Assembly (NCBI RefSeq): GCF_003634705.1
Contig: NZ_RBWU01000005.1
Coordinates: 558,001 to 622,000 of the forward strand
Source of the DNA: Actinomadura pelletieri DSM 43383
Lineage (GTDB): Bacteria; Actinomycetota; Actinomycetes; Streptosporangiales; Streptosporangiaceae
DNA: 64,000 nucleotides
Direction of reading: 5' to 3'
Of the stretch, positions 1 to 8,438 are shown one piece after another (within the stretch, counting starts at the first letter, position 1; each line of letters opens with the position of its first letter). The translations under genes were made by a program, and so were the position numbers. The notes beneath the pieces are model-generated. The model was not told the DNA's origin. It was given only the letters and a program-made list of their open reading frames with translations, and searched no databases.

Positions 1-66
1 AACACCTGCGCCAGCCGAACGACCGTCGCCGCCTACCGCGCCCGCCGCAGGGCCGCTGACAAATAA
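1..66 (+). CDS. C-terminal end of an unidentified upstream protein (partial)
   Basis: A frame open from base 1 runs 21 codons to a TAA at 64-66. Third codon positions are almost all G or C, as in the real genes of this window, and the translation is Arg/Ala-rich (it ends RARRRAADK). The fragment is too short to assign a family. It could also be a chance frame in GC-rich DNA. Confidence 0.35.
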   Translation, partial: NTCASRTTVAAYRARRRAADK

Positions 67-172
67 TCACGCGGCCAGGGCCGAACATGTCTTATAGGTA
101 GTAAACGCATCAAAGTGGCGGCGATGTCTGACGGGGCGCGAACGTGACGTCGCCCTCGACAACCGTACGTAA

Positions 173-721
173 TCATGTGTTCAGCCGGGCAGCCTCGGTT
201 TTGAGAAGAGAGCCGAACCAGGCATCTACTCTCGTCCCGCGATGGATGACTCGTTTGCGAAGCGTGGCCTCGATCAAGAATCCGGCCTTCTCGGCGACGC
301 GGCGAGAGGCGGTGTTGCCTACCTCGCAGCGCCACTCGATCAGGTCCAGGTCCAGCGTCGTGAAGGCCCACCGGCACACGGTCCGGACGGCGTCGGTGGC
401 AACGCCTCGTCCGCGAGCCCGAGGGTCGACCCAGTAACCGATCTCGGCTGACCCGTTCGAAGGCCCACTCAGCCCCACCCGACCGAGTGGAGTTTCGCTG
501 GACGCCTCCTCGACGACGAACTCCCGCCGCTCTCCCCTATCCCAGCCCCCGACGGCGACCTCGTCGACAAAGAACGCGGCGTCCTTCAGATGGTAGGGCG
601 ACGGTAACTGAACGAAGTGTTGCAACGCCGGATCCCGCGATACCTCATAGACCCACGGAATGTCCGTCGACGTGAACGGGCGCAGCCTTAGCCACCCCGC
701 ATCGATCACTGCACGATCCAT
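173..721 (-). CDS. GNAT N-acetyltransferase (RimJ/RimL type)
   Basis: Cytoplasmic GCN5-related acetyltransferase of 182 residues that should transfer acetyl from acetyl-CoA to an amine, in this subfamily often a protein N-terminus or a small molecule. The N-terminal strand (WLRLRPFTSTD), the acetyl-CoA loop RGRGVA at residues 103-108 after EIGYWVDP, and the NTASRRVAEKAGF segment at 136-148 are standard RimJ/RimL signatures. The ATG at 721 is chosen because the family begins just before the first strand; an upstream in-frame start would add 39 residues of unlikely sequence. It is transcribed away from the HNH gene. The substrate cannot be told. Confidence 0.88.
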   Translation of the reverse strand: MDRAVIDAGWLRLRPFTSTDIPWVYEVSRDPALQHFVQLPSPYHLKDAAFFVDEVAVGGWDRGERREFVVEEASSETPLGRVGLSGPSNGSAEIGYWVDPRARGRGVATDAVRTVCRWAFTTLDLDLIEWRCEVGNTASRRVAEKAGFLIEATLRKRVIHRGTRVDAWFGSLLKTEAARLNT

Positions 722-974
722 CTCCAGATCATGGCAAAGCCGACCAAGGCCATGCAACGAGACGAGCTGCGACTGCGTGCCCTTGCCGCAGGATGAACCA
801 ATGGGTCGTGGTCGCTCAACGCTACTGAGGCGAACCAATCGAGATAATAAGAGGCATCTGTCCCATTAGATACCCAAAAAGGAAAAAGATAAGGATTGGG
901 TGGTAACAAGAGTCTAGCTTTGCGGAAGTCTATTGGCGAGGGTGGAGTGGGGGGTGGGGTGATAGGGTTAGAAC

Positions 975-2228
975 ATGAGTTCGATCAAAGGGGATTGGGA
1001 GGGGGCTTCCACTGCTGAGTTGGTGGGCGTTCTTTCTGCCATCGCCGCCGAACTCGCTCAGCGCGCCGTCCCGGACTCGGCAGCCGCGTGTATGGAGCTT
1101 TCCGAGACTCTGGCGGCAGCCACCGACCAGGTTGAAGCCGCCCTTGCCGGATTGGTGTCCGTGGTGGACCGGGCAGGGGAAGTACGGCGGTGGGGTTACC
1201 CGTCCACCCAGGCTTGGCTCCGGCACCGGATGGGCATGCGCGACAATCGGGCCAAGGAGCGTCTCACCCTGGCCCGGCAACGCGATCGCCTCGGAGGAGT
1301 GACCACGAGGTGGGCGGCGGGCGACCTTTCCTTCGGATACGCCACCACCATCGCGGGTGCGGTCGCCCGCCTCGATGACGAGGACTGCCGAGCGGCCGAA
1401 GACATCCTGCTCGGTATGGCCGACCAGGACTTTTCAGCAGGGAAGGTCGCCTCGTTCGGAAAGCGTATCCGTGACGTGATCGCCGAACGGGACGGCAACG
1501 AGAACCCCGACGGCGACAGCAGGCGCGGATACGAGCGATCCTGGATCGACTCCACCCGTTCCCTGGACGGGGGCCGCTACATCAAGGGGTGGCTCAACGC
1601 CGAAGACGCCGCCATCTGGGACGGCACGCTCGCACCGCTCGCCAAACCGGCTGGGGTCGACGACCACCGAGATCTCTCCGAACGTATGGCGGCCGCACTC
1701 ACGTCCGTCCTGGCCGGTGGGCACAAGGCGACCCGGGTCACCGTCATCTGCGACCTGGACACTCTCACCGGCGGAACGACTCCCGCGCGCCTCATCGACG
1801 GCACCCCGATCCCGGCCGAACAGGCCCGCAGGATCGCCCTCAACGCCGGGCTGTCCCCGCTGCTCCTGGGCTCCGGCCAGCACCCCCTCTATCTCGGGCA
1901 CACCGTCCGGATCGCCACCTCCGCACAACGCCGCGTCCTGCAAACCATGTATCCCACGTGTGCCGTGCAGGGCTGCGAGGTCCCAGGATCGCTGTGCGAA
2001 GTCGACCACGTTCACGGCTGGGCCCTCGGCAGGAGCCCCACCGACATCGACCAACTCACCCTGTGCTGCGGCTGGCACAACCGCTTCAAACACACCCGTC
2101 CGGATCAAATAGAGATCACCCGAGATCCGCAAAGCGGGTGCTACAGCTATCGGCTTCGTCCGCCACCCGACCAACGCGCAATGCCGATCACCGGCCGCCC
2201 ACCACCTTCTCGCCTCCAAGCCGCCTGA
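975..2228 (+). CDS. DUF222 / HNH endonuclease-like protein
   Basis: 417 residues. The N-terminal two thirds match the DUF222 domain (mobile-element-associated '13E12 repeat' family of actinomycetes). The C-terminus is an HNH nuclease module: Cys329-x4-Cys334, then DHVHGWALG with Asp344-His345, then CCGWHN with Cys364 and His368-Asn369. The four cysteines probably hold a structural zinc and the DH..HN residues form the beta-beta-alpha metal site, so the nuclease appears intact. Such genes are often multicopy in actinobacteria and their role is unsettled. It stands alone in a gene-poor stretch. The upstream spacer is unusually A/T-rich for this genome, and the start is the only sensible ATG. 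Confidence 0.9.
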   Translation: MSSIKGDWEGASTAELVGVLSAIAAELAQRAVPDSAAACMELSETLAAATDQVEAALAGLVSVVDRAGEVRRWGYPSTQAWLRHRMGMRDNRAKERLTLARQRDRLGGVTTRWAAGDLSFGYATTIAGAVARLDDEDCRAAEDILLGMADQDFSAGKVASFGKRIRDVIAERDGNENPDGDSRRGYERSWIDSTRSLDGGRYIKGWLNAEDAAIWDGTLAPLAKPAGVDDHRDLSERMAAALTSVLAGGHKATRVTVICDLDTLTGGTTPARLIDGTPIPAEQARRIALNAGLSPLLLGSGQHPLYLGHTVRIATSAQRRVLQTMYPTCAVQGCEVPGSLCEVDHVHGWALGRSPTDIDQLTLCCGWHNRFKHTRPDQIEITRDPQSGCYSYRLRPPPDQRAMPITGRPPPSRLQAA

Positions 2229-3860
2229 CCCGTCGCACAGCCCGGCGTCCAGAGTTCACTCCGGCTTCTTCTACCGGCGCCCGCGTCGCCTGGGGGCAGG
2301 CGGGCCGGTCGGCTCGGCCGACATGTGCGCGCCATTGGCGAGTCCCGAGCTCGGCGGGTACAGCACACCTGGTGGAGCGGGCTTCCGGCGTTGACCAGCA
2401 GAGGCTGCGTCATGACGGTCAGTGACTCACACAGAGCTCGGGACGCCGGATCCGCATCCCTACGGGGTAGCAATGACCGCAACGCCGGCAAGACGCCGCC
2501 GCCGTCGCGCGTAAGCAGCCTGGCCAGAGGCGGGCGTCGAGCGCCCGGGGGGCCGCTTGCGCCGCGCAACCTCATCGACTCGCTACGCGCGGGGCGCAGT
2601 GCGGTGCCGCTGGCTCGGCGCTGGTTTGCCGTCGGGCATGTGCAGGGCGCCAACGCGGCGGGCGCGGCGTCGCAGCTCGCCCGGTCTAACGGCGCGGGGC
2701 TGACTTCCGTGGCCCTGTCGCGTTGGACTCCGGTGAACGCGGCTCGTTCGCCACACCGGTGGACGATCCCTACTCACAGGCGCTCACCCTTTTCGTAGTG
2801 GTAGGTGCGAAGGCAGTGCACCCGAAGTTTCGGTGCGAGGGCCCAGCAGCTCCGGTAGGGGCGCCACAGACTACGACCGTGCCGTCGACCGCCATCAGAG
2901 CAAGGGGCCCTCGCACCAAAGGTTCGGTGCGAGGCCTCCCCCGCCCCCGTGCGCGAGCGTTGATGTTGCTCGTGGAGTCCGGATGCCTGGACGAGATCTT
3001 CGCGCGGACGAGTCGGGCCAGGCTGCCGGGTGCGGAGTTCGTCCTACCGACGGCGGCAGACAAGGAGTCCGCCATGCGGTGGAGAGGGAGACGCTAGCCG
3101 CCTGGCGATGACCGGACGGGCCGATTCAGATGCTTCAGGGACGCTATGACTAGGTCTTCTCACAGGACACAGCCACTCGTCGGCGTCGAGCTGCTGCGGC
3201 GGACCAGGCGGCGCAGTCCACCGCCGAGACGGCCGAGGCCGCCGTGTCCGCAGGCGACGCCGAACCCGCGGACACGAAGCTCGAGGACGAGGACGGCTTC
3301 TTGCAGGACGTGGTGGCTGGGCGTCGGCGGCCGCGGGGGTCCGGGCGCTGAGGCCGCCTAGCCCCCCGGCGGGTGGCGCGCTTGCCGTCACGGCGCGGGC
3401 ACCGCGGACCTCAACGCTGCGGCCCAGCAGCCCCGGCCGACTAGGCGGCGATCGGGTGCCGGGGCGAGGGCGACGTGCGCTTGTCGCTCCTGACATGGTG
3501 ATGCCGGTTACACAGCGGAGCGTTTTCACCTGGCTCGCGACGCATCAGGGCGATCAGGAGAACGCACCGTAGAGGCGTGTCCCGTGGGCTGGTAGTCGAC
3601 GGAACGCCTGGTGGTCAGCAGAACGGGACGAGCCACCCAGTCGCTGATTGCTGTCTCGGTGGTGCAAGTAGCGAGGTCAAGTAAGGTCATGAACGTGAAC
3701 ACCGGACCGGCGCTACGCCACGCACAGATGGGTCTTCCGGTGGAAGGCTGATCGCACGGCGGGCGCGGAGAAGGCGTCCCTTCAGTTCGGCACGCGGACC
3801 TCCCAGTGGTCGCGCACAGCGAGCCCGTTCTTCGTGTCGAACAACAGTGAGGCCATCCGA
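2229..3860. other. 1.6 kb gene-poor stretch
   Basis: No frame here has family motifs, a ribosome site and consistent GC3 bias together. It holds an inverted/direct repeat cluster (2829-2934) and, at about 3147-3351 on the plus strand, a Glu/Ala/Asp-rich open stretch with good codon bias but no start codon. It may be the remains of a lost gene or element. Confidence 0.5.
2832..2934. repeat. Compound inverted and direct repeat
   Basis: GGTGCGAGGGCCC at 2832-2844 has a perfect inverted copy at 2905-2917. CCTCGCACC (2909-2917) and GGTGCGAGG (2926-2934) form a second 9-bp hairpin with an 8-base loop. The 12-mer TTCGGTGCGAGG occurs directly repeated at 2829-2840 and 2923-2934. It could be the ends of a tiny mobile element or a transcription stop; no gene abuts it. 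Confidence 0.6.
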
Positions 3861-4235
3861 GTGACAGTCACGTTCAACCACACCATCATCGCCGCCAAGG
3901 ACCGCAACGAGTCGGCTCGGTTCTTCCGAGAGTTGTTGGAAGTGCCGGAAGCACCATCCTGGGGCGTGTTCACCAACATCCAGCTCGACGACGGTGTGCT
4001 GCTTCAGTTCGCCGAGCCGCCGGTGGAGATACAGATGCAGCATTACGCGTTCCTGATCGACGACGAGCTGTTCGATCGGGCGTATCAGCGGCTGCAGGAG
4101 AGCGGCATCGAGCACTGGGCCGATCCGCAGATGCGACGACCGAACGAGATCAACAACGAGCACGGCGGTCGAGGGGTGTACTTCAAAGACCCCGCCGGTC
4201 ACGCGATCGAGCTGATCACCCGCCCGTACCTGTAA
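3861..4235 (+). CDS. VOC family (glyoxalase/bleomycin-resistance fold) protein
   Basis: A single vicinal-oxygen-chelate domain of about 124 residues. It starts with a TFNHTIIAAKDRNESARFF strand-helix unit and ends with GRGVYFKDPAGHAIELITRPY, the usual C-terminal strand with the metal-ligand Glu in HAIEL; His in FNHT is the matching N-terminal ligand. GTG 3861 is preferred over the GTG at 3834 because a GTGAGG-like ribosome site lies 8 bases upstream. It may be a dioxygenase, isomerase or drug-binding protein; the fold alone does not say. A strong hairpin follows the stop, so it is probably monocistronic. Confidence 0.85.
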   Translation: MTVTFNHTIIAAKDRNESARFFRELLEVPEAPSWGVFTNIQLDDGVLLQFAEPPVEIQMQHYAFLIDDELFDRAYQRLQESGIEHWADPQMRRPNEINNEHGGRGVYFKDPAGHAIELITRPYL

Positions 4236-4244
4236 CCGGGACAA

Positions 4245-4283
4245 TGCCTGGTCGGGCCGTCGAACTCGGCGCCCGACCAGGCA
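4245..4283 (+). terminator. Terminator hairpin after the VOC gene
   Basis: TGCCTGGTCGGGC (4245-4257) pairs perfectly with GCCCGACCAGGCA (4271-4283) across a 13-base loop, nine bases after the VOC stop codon. No T-run follows, as is common in actinobacteria. Confidence 0.75.
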
Positions 4284-4550
4284 ACTCCAGGGCGCTACGT
4301 TGGTCAGGCGGCCTGGCCCGCCCTGCGTGTCGTCGACGCGAGACAGTTCAGGGTGATCTCCGGCTCGATGTCACGTTCCGAGTAGTCGGCGCGGGTGGGT
4401 GGGCGGACGATCGCTGGAAAGGGGGCGGGACGGTTCTCCAAGGCTGCCAAGAGAATCTGACATAGCGGGCCGTCGAACCCCGTGCGGCGGGCGGTGCGTA
4501 TCAGCGGGCACACCGGGCGTTACCGGCGCCTGCGACAAGGGTGGGTTCGG

Positions 4551-5741
4551 GTGGAATCGGGCTTGCGGCTGGCGGGGCGCTACCGGCTGGTGGAGCGTCT
4601 CGACGCCTGTCCGGACGGCGGTTTGGAGGTCTGGCGGGGACGGGACGAGCTGCTCGACCGTACTGTCGCGGTGAAGCTGCTCGTGTCGGCTCGCGGTGAC
4701 CTGCGCCAGGCGTTCCAGGAGGGTGTCAACCGTGCTGCCGGGCTCTCCCATCCCGCGCTGGAGCGGGTCTATGACAGCGACCAGATCCGCGACGCCTCCG
4801 GGCGCCTTGTGTGCTACGTCGTGACCGAGTTCCTGGACGGGGAGACGCTTGCCGAGAGGCTGCGGAGCGGTCCCCTCAGCGTGTCCGTCGCCGTGGGTGT
4901 CTGCGCGCAGATCGCGGGTGCGGTCGCCGCCGCGCACGCGGCGGGTGTGGCGCATGGCGGGCTGCGGGCGGGCAAGGTCGTTCTCGCGTCCGGCGACGTC
5001 AAGGTGGTTGATACCGGCCTCGGTGGTCTTGGCCGTGGTGTGGCCGGTCCGCAGAGCAGGGTTGATGATGTGCGGGCGCTCGGCGCGATCGTCGCGGCCT
5101 GCGTGCCCGCCGGGGTGGCGGGGGGATCGGCGGTGCTCGCGGAGCGCTGCCTCGCGGCCACCGCGGTGGACGGGCCTTCCGCGGCGGAGATCGCCGGGCT
5201 CCTCGGGCGGGATGAGCCGTCGACGGTGGTGTTCACGGCGCGAGGTCGCGGGATGGGCGGCGTTACGGCTGGGCTCGTGTCGTCCAGGGATCGGCGGACG
5301 AAGACCCTGCGTCCTCCGGTTCGGCGTCGTCGTTCGGCGGGTGTCCGGTTGTCGGCGGTCGCGCTCGTGGTCGCGGTTCCGGTGGTCGGGGCCGTCGCGG
5401 TGCTCGTGTCGGCGCCGCGGTCACCGGTGATCGCAGCGCCGTCTCCGGCGGCCACCAGCCGGGGGGCGGAGCCGGGCGGGGTGGTCGAGGCGCTCGGGCG
5501 GCTGCGGCCGATCGTGAGTCGAGGTTATGTCGCGGGTGAGATCCGGTCGGATGCCGCCATCGACCTCAATGAGGTGATCATGAGGTTGGAGGACGACCTG
5601 ACCGGCAGGGTGAGTCGCCGTGTCGTGTACCGGCGCCTTGCCCGGCTGAAGAGCAAGATCGTCGGAGGGTTGCGGGAGCGTGCGCTGTCGCGTGGGGTCG
5701 CCGAGCGGCTGTACCGGGTTTTGGCGACGATCCAGGTATGA
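4551..5741 (+). CDS. Membrane-anchored serine/threonine pseudokinase
   Basis: 396 residues in the Hanks-type kinase layout: N-lobe GLRLAGRYRLVERL, VAVK with Lys42, an alpha-C Glu near residue 57, a TEFLDGETL hinge, a short C-lobe, one TM helix (about 265-288) after a basic stop-transfer run, and an extracytoplasmic C-terminal part. The catalytic loop reads AHGGLRAGK instead of HRDLKPxN, so the catalytic Asp is missing, and the DFG motif is DTG. The glycine loop is also poor. It therefore looks like a pseudokinase that may bind ATP or a partner but not phosphorylate. GTG 4551 is chosen because the kinase fold starts there; an upstream GTG at 4482 would add 23 residues. It converges on an amino-acid binding lipoprotein gene; in mycobacteria the kinase PknG is genetically tied to GlnH/GlnX. 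Confidence 0.82.
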   Translation: MESGLRLAGRYRLVERLDACPDGGLEVWRGRDELLDRTVAVKLLVSARGDLRQAFQEGVNRAAGLSHPALERVYDSDQIRDASGRLVCYVVTEFLDGETLAERLRSGPLSVSVAVGVCAQIAGAVAAAHAAGVAHGGLRAGKVVLASGDVKVVDTGLGGLGRGVAGPQSRVDDVRALGAIVAACVPAGVAGGSAVLAERCLAATAVDGPSAAEIAGLLGRDEPSTVVFTARGRGMGGVTAGLVSSRDRRTKTLRPPVRRRRSAGVRLSAVALVVAVPVVGAVAVLVSAPRSPVIAAPSPAATSRGAEPGGVVEALGRLRPIVSRGYVAGEIRSDAAIDLNEVIMRLEDDLTGRVSRRVVYRRLARLKSKIVGGLRERALSRGVAERLYRVLATIQV

Positions 5742-5779
5742 CATGGCGGGCGGGAGCGGCTGGTGCCGGGGGGCCGTCG

Positions 5780-6601
5780 TCAGTCGCAGCCCTCGAACTG
5801 GGGGATCTCGATGATGGACAGGTCGAGGCCGGTGCCGTCGAACCATTTGCGCATCAGCTTGGCGGCCGTCCCGTCCTGGTACATCTGGGTGATGGCGCGG
5901 TTGAGGGCCTCGCAGCCGTCGGGGTCGCCGCGCTGGAGACCGATGCCGGTGTTCTGTTCGCTGATCCGGGCGTTGATCAGCCGGAAGCCGCTGCCCTCGC
6001 GTCGGGCGAGGCCTGCCAGGATCACGTCGTTGGTGGTGATGGCGTCCACCCGGCGGTCCTTGATCATGGCCATGCACTGGTCGTAGTCCTTGGCGGGGAC
6101 GATCCGGGCGGTCATTCCGTGGATCGACAGGAGCCGTTTCGTGGGGTCGGCTCCCTCGACGGCGCAGAATCGGCGACCTTTGAGGTTTCGCACGCCGGTG
6201 ATCCCGCGTTCGTTCGAACGTACGAGGACGTCCTGGTGCGACATGTAGTACGGGCCCGCGTAGGCGATTTGCGTCTTGCGTTCGGGTGTGACCGACAGTG
6301 TCGCGAGGACCATGTCGGCGCGTCCCGAGGTCAGGAGCGGAATCCGTTCGGACGCCAGCGCCTCGACGAAGCGGACCTTCTTTCCGAGCCTGTCCGCCAC
6401 GTAACGGGCCACGTCGATGTCGAAGCCCGCGAACCGGCCGTCCGGTGCTCGTAGTCCGAGGCCGGGCAGGTCCGGGCGGACGCCGACGACCAGCGTGGAC
6501 TTGTCGAGAAGGGAGTTGTCTCCGCCCTGTCCGCATGCGGTCAGCAGCCCGCCCGCCAGGACGCCGACCAGCGCGATTCGCGGGGCGGCCCCTATCCGCA
6601 T
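5780..6601 (-). CDS. Glutamate/polar amino-acid ABC substrate-binding lipoprotein
   Basis: Family-3 extracellular solute-binding protein of 273 residues. The signal peptide ends in LLTACG, so Cys23 should be diacylated and the protein tethered outside the membrane. The body has the expected STLVVGVRPDLPGLG start, the GFDIDVARYVADRLG ligand loop, and RADMVLATLSVTPERK. It should bind glutamate, glutamine or a related acid. No permease or ATPase gene is adjacent, so it may act as a sensor, like GlnH of mycobacteria, or serve a distant transporter. ATG 6601 gives a compact lipoprotein signal; an upstream ATG at 6628 would add nine residues. It converges with the pseudokinase gene with only 38 bases between them. 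Confidence 0.9.
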   Translation of the reverse strand: MRIGAAPRIALVGVLAGGLLTACGQGGDNSLLDKSTLVVGVRPDLPGLGLRAPDGRFAGFDIDVARYVADRLGKKVRFVEALASERIPLLTSGRADMVLATLSVTPERKTQIAYAGPYYMSHQDVLVRSNERGITGVRNLKGRRFCAVEGADPTKRLLSIHGMTARIVPAKDYDQCMAMIKDRRVDAITTNDVILAGLARREGSGFRLINARISEQNTGIGLQRGDPDGCEALNRAITQMYQDGTAAKLMRKWFDGTGLDLSIIEIPQFEGCD

Positions 6602-6834
6602 GGCGACATCCAGGAGAAATCCCGCCATTCCATTGCATTCAGCATGCCGTCACCATAGAGGGTCGACGGCCTCGGCGGGACAGACGCGATGCGAGAAATC
6701 CAGTCTTGTCTGGGTGTCCGCCCCTGGGCGTCGGTGAGCGAACCATTTCCTTTCTGGGGCGCTTCGGCGGGGTGGTTGCTGTTAGTCGTGGTTCGATCCT
6801 TTTTGGTGACGCCGTTCTGGTGACCGACTTGGTG

Positions 6835-6868
6835 CAACAGGCACCTCCTCCGGATGAGGTGCCTGTTG
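6835..6868 (-). terminator. Terminator hairpin of the MFS gene
   Basis: CAACAGGCACCTC (6835-6847) pairs perfectly with GAGGTGCCTGTTG (6856-6868) around an 8-base loop, about 80 bases past the exporter stop. The rest of the 6602-6948 spacer shows nothing else. Confidence 0.8.
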
Positions 6869-6948
6869 TGGTGCGGGGCGTCCGGGCGAACCGGGCCGTC
6901 GGGTCCGGGTCAAGGTTTCGTCCGGCGCCCCGAGTGGGTGGGGCGAGG

Positions 6949-8373
6949 TCAGGAGGTGCCTGCGATCACTTCCGTTTCTGTGTCGGGGACGGTCGGGGAG
7001 GGCCGAAGACGGCGCGGGTTCATGCCAAGGGCGGCGATCGCGGCGATCGCCATGAACCCGGCGACCATCAGCCAGGCGTGCAGGTAACCGATGTGCGCGT
7101 CCGGGTGGCCGTGCGGGGTGCCGAGGATCGCCACGGCGAGGCTGACGCCGAGGACGGTGCCGATCTGGCGGCTCATGGTGACGACGGCGCTGCCGGTCGC
7201 ATAGCGGTGGGACGGCAGGTCGACGGCGGCGGCGGACAGGATGGTGGGCAGGGCCAGGCCGACGCCCGCGCCGCCGATGAGCCAGCCCGGCAGCAGCCCG
7301 GAGAGATAGGCCGGTGCCGGGCCGAGGCTCATCGCGATCATGACGACGCCGAGCGCGCAGAGCATGCATCCGACGGCGGTGATCAGACCGGCGGGCATCC
7401 GGCGGGCGGCGAGCCGACCGGCGACGATCGCCATGATCGGCACCATCAGTGGGCCCGGTGCGACGGCGAGCCCGGTCCTGATGGGCGAGTAGTGCCAGAT
7501 CTGCTGCATCCAGAGGACGCCGAGCAGGAGGTTCGCGGCGAACGCGACGCTGAACAGCAGGATCGTCGCGTTCGACCAGGAGAAGGTGCGGACGGCGAGC
7601 AGGGACGGTTCGATCACGGGTGCGGGGTGGCGCCGGGAGCGGAGCCAGAACCAGGTGAGGCCGAGCAGGGCCGCGGCCAGGGTGAGCGCCGTTCGCTGGC
7701 CGGGCCAGTCATTGATCTTCACCAGGCCCAGGGCCAGGAGCGCTATCGCGGTGGTGAGGGCCACGGTGCCGGGCAGGTCGGGGACTCGGGCGGTGGTGCC
7801 CTCGCGGGAGTCGGGGACCAGCCGCAGCGCGAGCAAGGTCAGGATGATCCCGAGGGGGATGTTGATCTCGAAGACCCAGCGCCAGGAGAGATCGACGAGC
7901 ACGCCGCCGACCGCGGGGCCCGCCGCGGCGGCGACGGCGGCGGAGGCGGACCAGATTCGCACCGCGCCCGCGCGGCGCGTCGCCGGGTACGCCGCGAGCA
8001 GCAGCCCGAGGCTGGTGGGGATGAGCGCGGCGGCGCCCACGGCCTGGACGACGCGGAAGGCGACGAGCCACCACAGGGACGGGGCGGACGCGCACGCCTG
8101 GGACGCGACGGTGAAGACGACGAGCCCGGCGACGAGTCCGCGCCTGCGGCCATAGCGGTCGGCGAGCCGTCCGAGCGGGACCAGCAGCGCGGCGAAGACG
8201 ATGGCGTAGCCGTTCAGGACCCAGGACAGGTCGGCCATCGGCCGACCGGCGAAGTCGCGGCCGATGTCGGTGAACGCGACGTTGACGATGAACAGGTCGA
8301 GGCCCGCCAGGAACGAGGCGGCGGAGAGGACCGCCAGCACCCGTCCGGGACGCACCTGACTTTGTTCCACCAT
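6949..8373 (-). CDS. MFS multidrug exporter, DHA2 (14-TM, EmrB/QacA) family
   Basis: 474 residues with about fourteen hydrophobic helices, which should act as a proton-driven drug or metabolite exporter. The cytoplasmic loop 2-3 motif GRLADRYGRRRG (residues 68-79) and the helix-5 motif C region (AAAAGPAVGGVLVDLSWRWVFEINIPLG) are diagnostic of drug:H+ antiporters. It diverges from an HxlR-type regulator gene, and two matching operator palindromes lie in the short spacer, one overlapping this gene's start codon, so it is most likely repressed by that regulator until an inducer appears. The ATG at 8373 has no clear ribosome site, so the message may be nearly leaderless. The substrate is unknown. 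Confidence 0.93.
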   Translation of the reverse strand: MVEQSQVRPGRVLAVLSAASFLAGLDLFIVNVAFTDIGRDFAGRPMADLSWVLNGYAIVFAALLVPLGRLADRYGRRRGLVAGLVVFTVASQACASAPSLWWLVAFRVVQAVGAAALIPTSLGLLLAAYPATRRAGAVRIWSASAAVAAAAGPAVGGVLVDLSWRWVFEINIPLGIILTLLALRLVPDSREGTTARVPDLPGTVALTTAIALLALGLVKINDWPGQRTALTLAAALLGLTWFWLRSRRHPAPVIEPSLLAVRTFSWSNATILLFSVAFAANLLLGVLWMQQIWHYSPIRTGLAVAPGPLMVPIMAIVAGRLAARRMPAGLITAVGCMLCALGVVMIAMSLGPAPAYLSGLLPGWLIGGAGVGLALPTILSAAAVDLPSHRYATGSAVVTMSRQIGTVLGVSLAVAILGTPHGHPDAHIGYLHAWLMVAGFMAIAAIAALGMNPRRLRPSPTVPDTETEVIAGTS

Positions 8374-8379
8374 AGTCAG
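8356..8379. promoter_or_regulatory. Operator O2 (imperfect copy) over the MFS start
   Basis: CTGACTTTG (8356-8364), six bases, CATAGTCAG (8371-8379). It has the same 9-6-9 layout as O1 with one mismatch in the right arm, and it covers the exporter ATG (8371-8373). Confidence 0.7.
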
Positions 8380-8395
8380 GGAGGCTAGCGAGCCT

Positions 8396-8421
8396 GCTGA
8401 CTTTGGTCAAGCAAAGTCAGC
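8396..8421. promoter_or_regulatory. Operator O1 (perfect palindrome) upstream of the HxlR gene
   Basis: GCTGACTTTG (8396-8405) and CAAAGTCAGC (8412-8421) form a perfect 10-bp inverted repeat with a six-base spacer. It sits over the expected -35 region of the regulator promoter. Its centre is 41 bp, about four helical turns, from that of O2, which suits side-by-side dimers on one DNA face. Confidence 0.8.
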
Positions 8422-8426
8422 ACGTT

Positions 8427-8432
8427 TATAGT
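8427..8432 (+). promoter_or_regulatory. -10 element of a leaderless HxlR transcript
   Basis: TATAGT ends six bases before the GTG start at 8439, placing the transcription start at or next to the start codon, so the mRNA is probably leaderless. Confidence 0.6.
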
Positions 8433-8438
8433 GGACGG

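Noticed and set aside
2770-3075. Minus-strand frame with LALMAVDGTVV, faintly like an IS4-type transposase
   Set aside because: Only one short phrase is suggestive; no DDE pattern, no terminal repeats that fit, poor codon bias.
3147-3351. Glu/Ala/Asp-rich plus-strand stretch with good GC3
   Set aside because: Opens directly after a TAG with no start codon or ribosome site and no recognisable family; noted only as possible debris.
6298-8388. 696-codon plus-strand open frame opposite the MFS exporter
   Set aside because: Gly/Arg/Asp-rich translation typical of the antisense of a GC-rich gene; the minus-strand exporter is clearly real.
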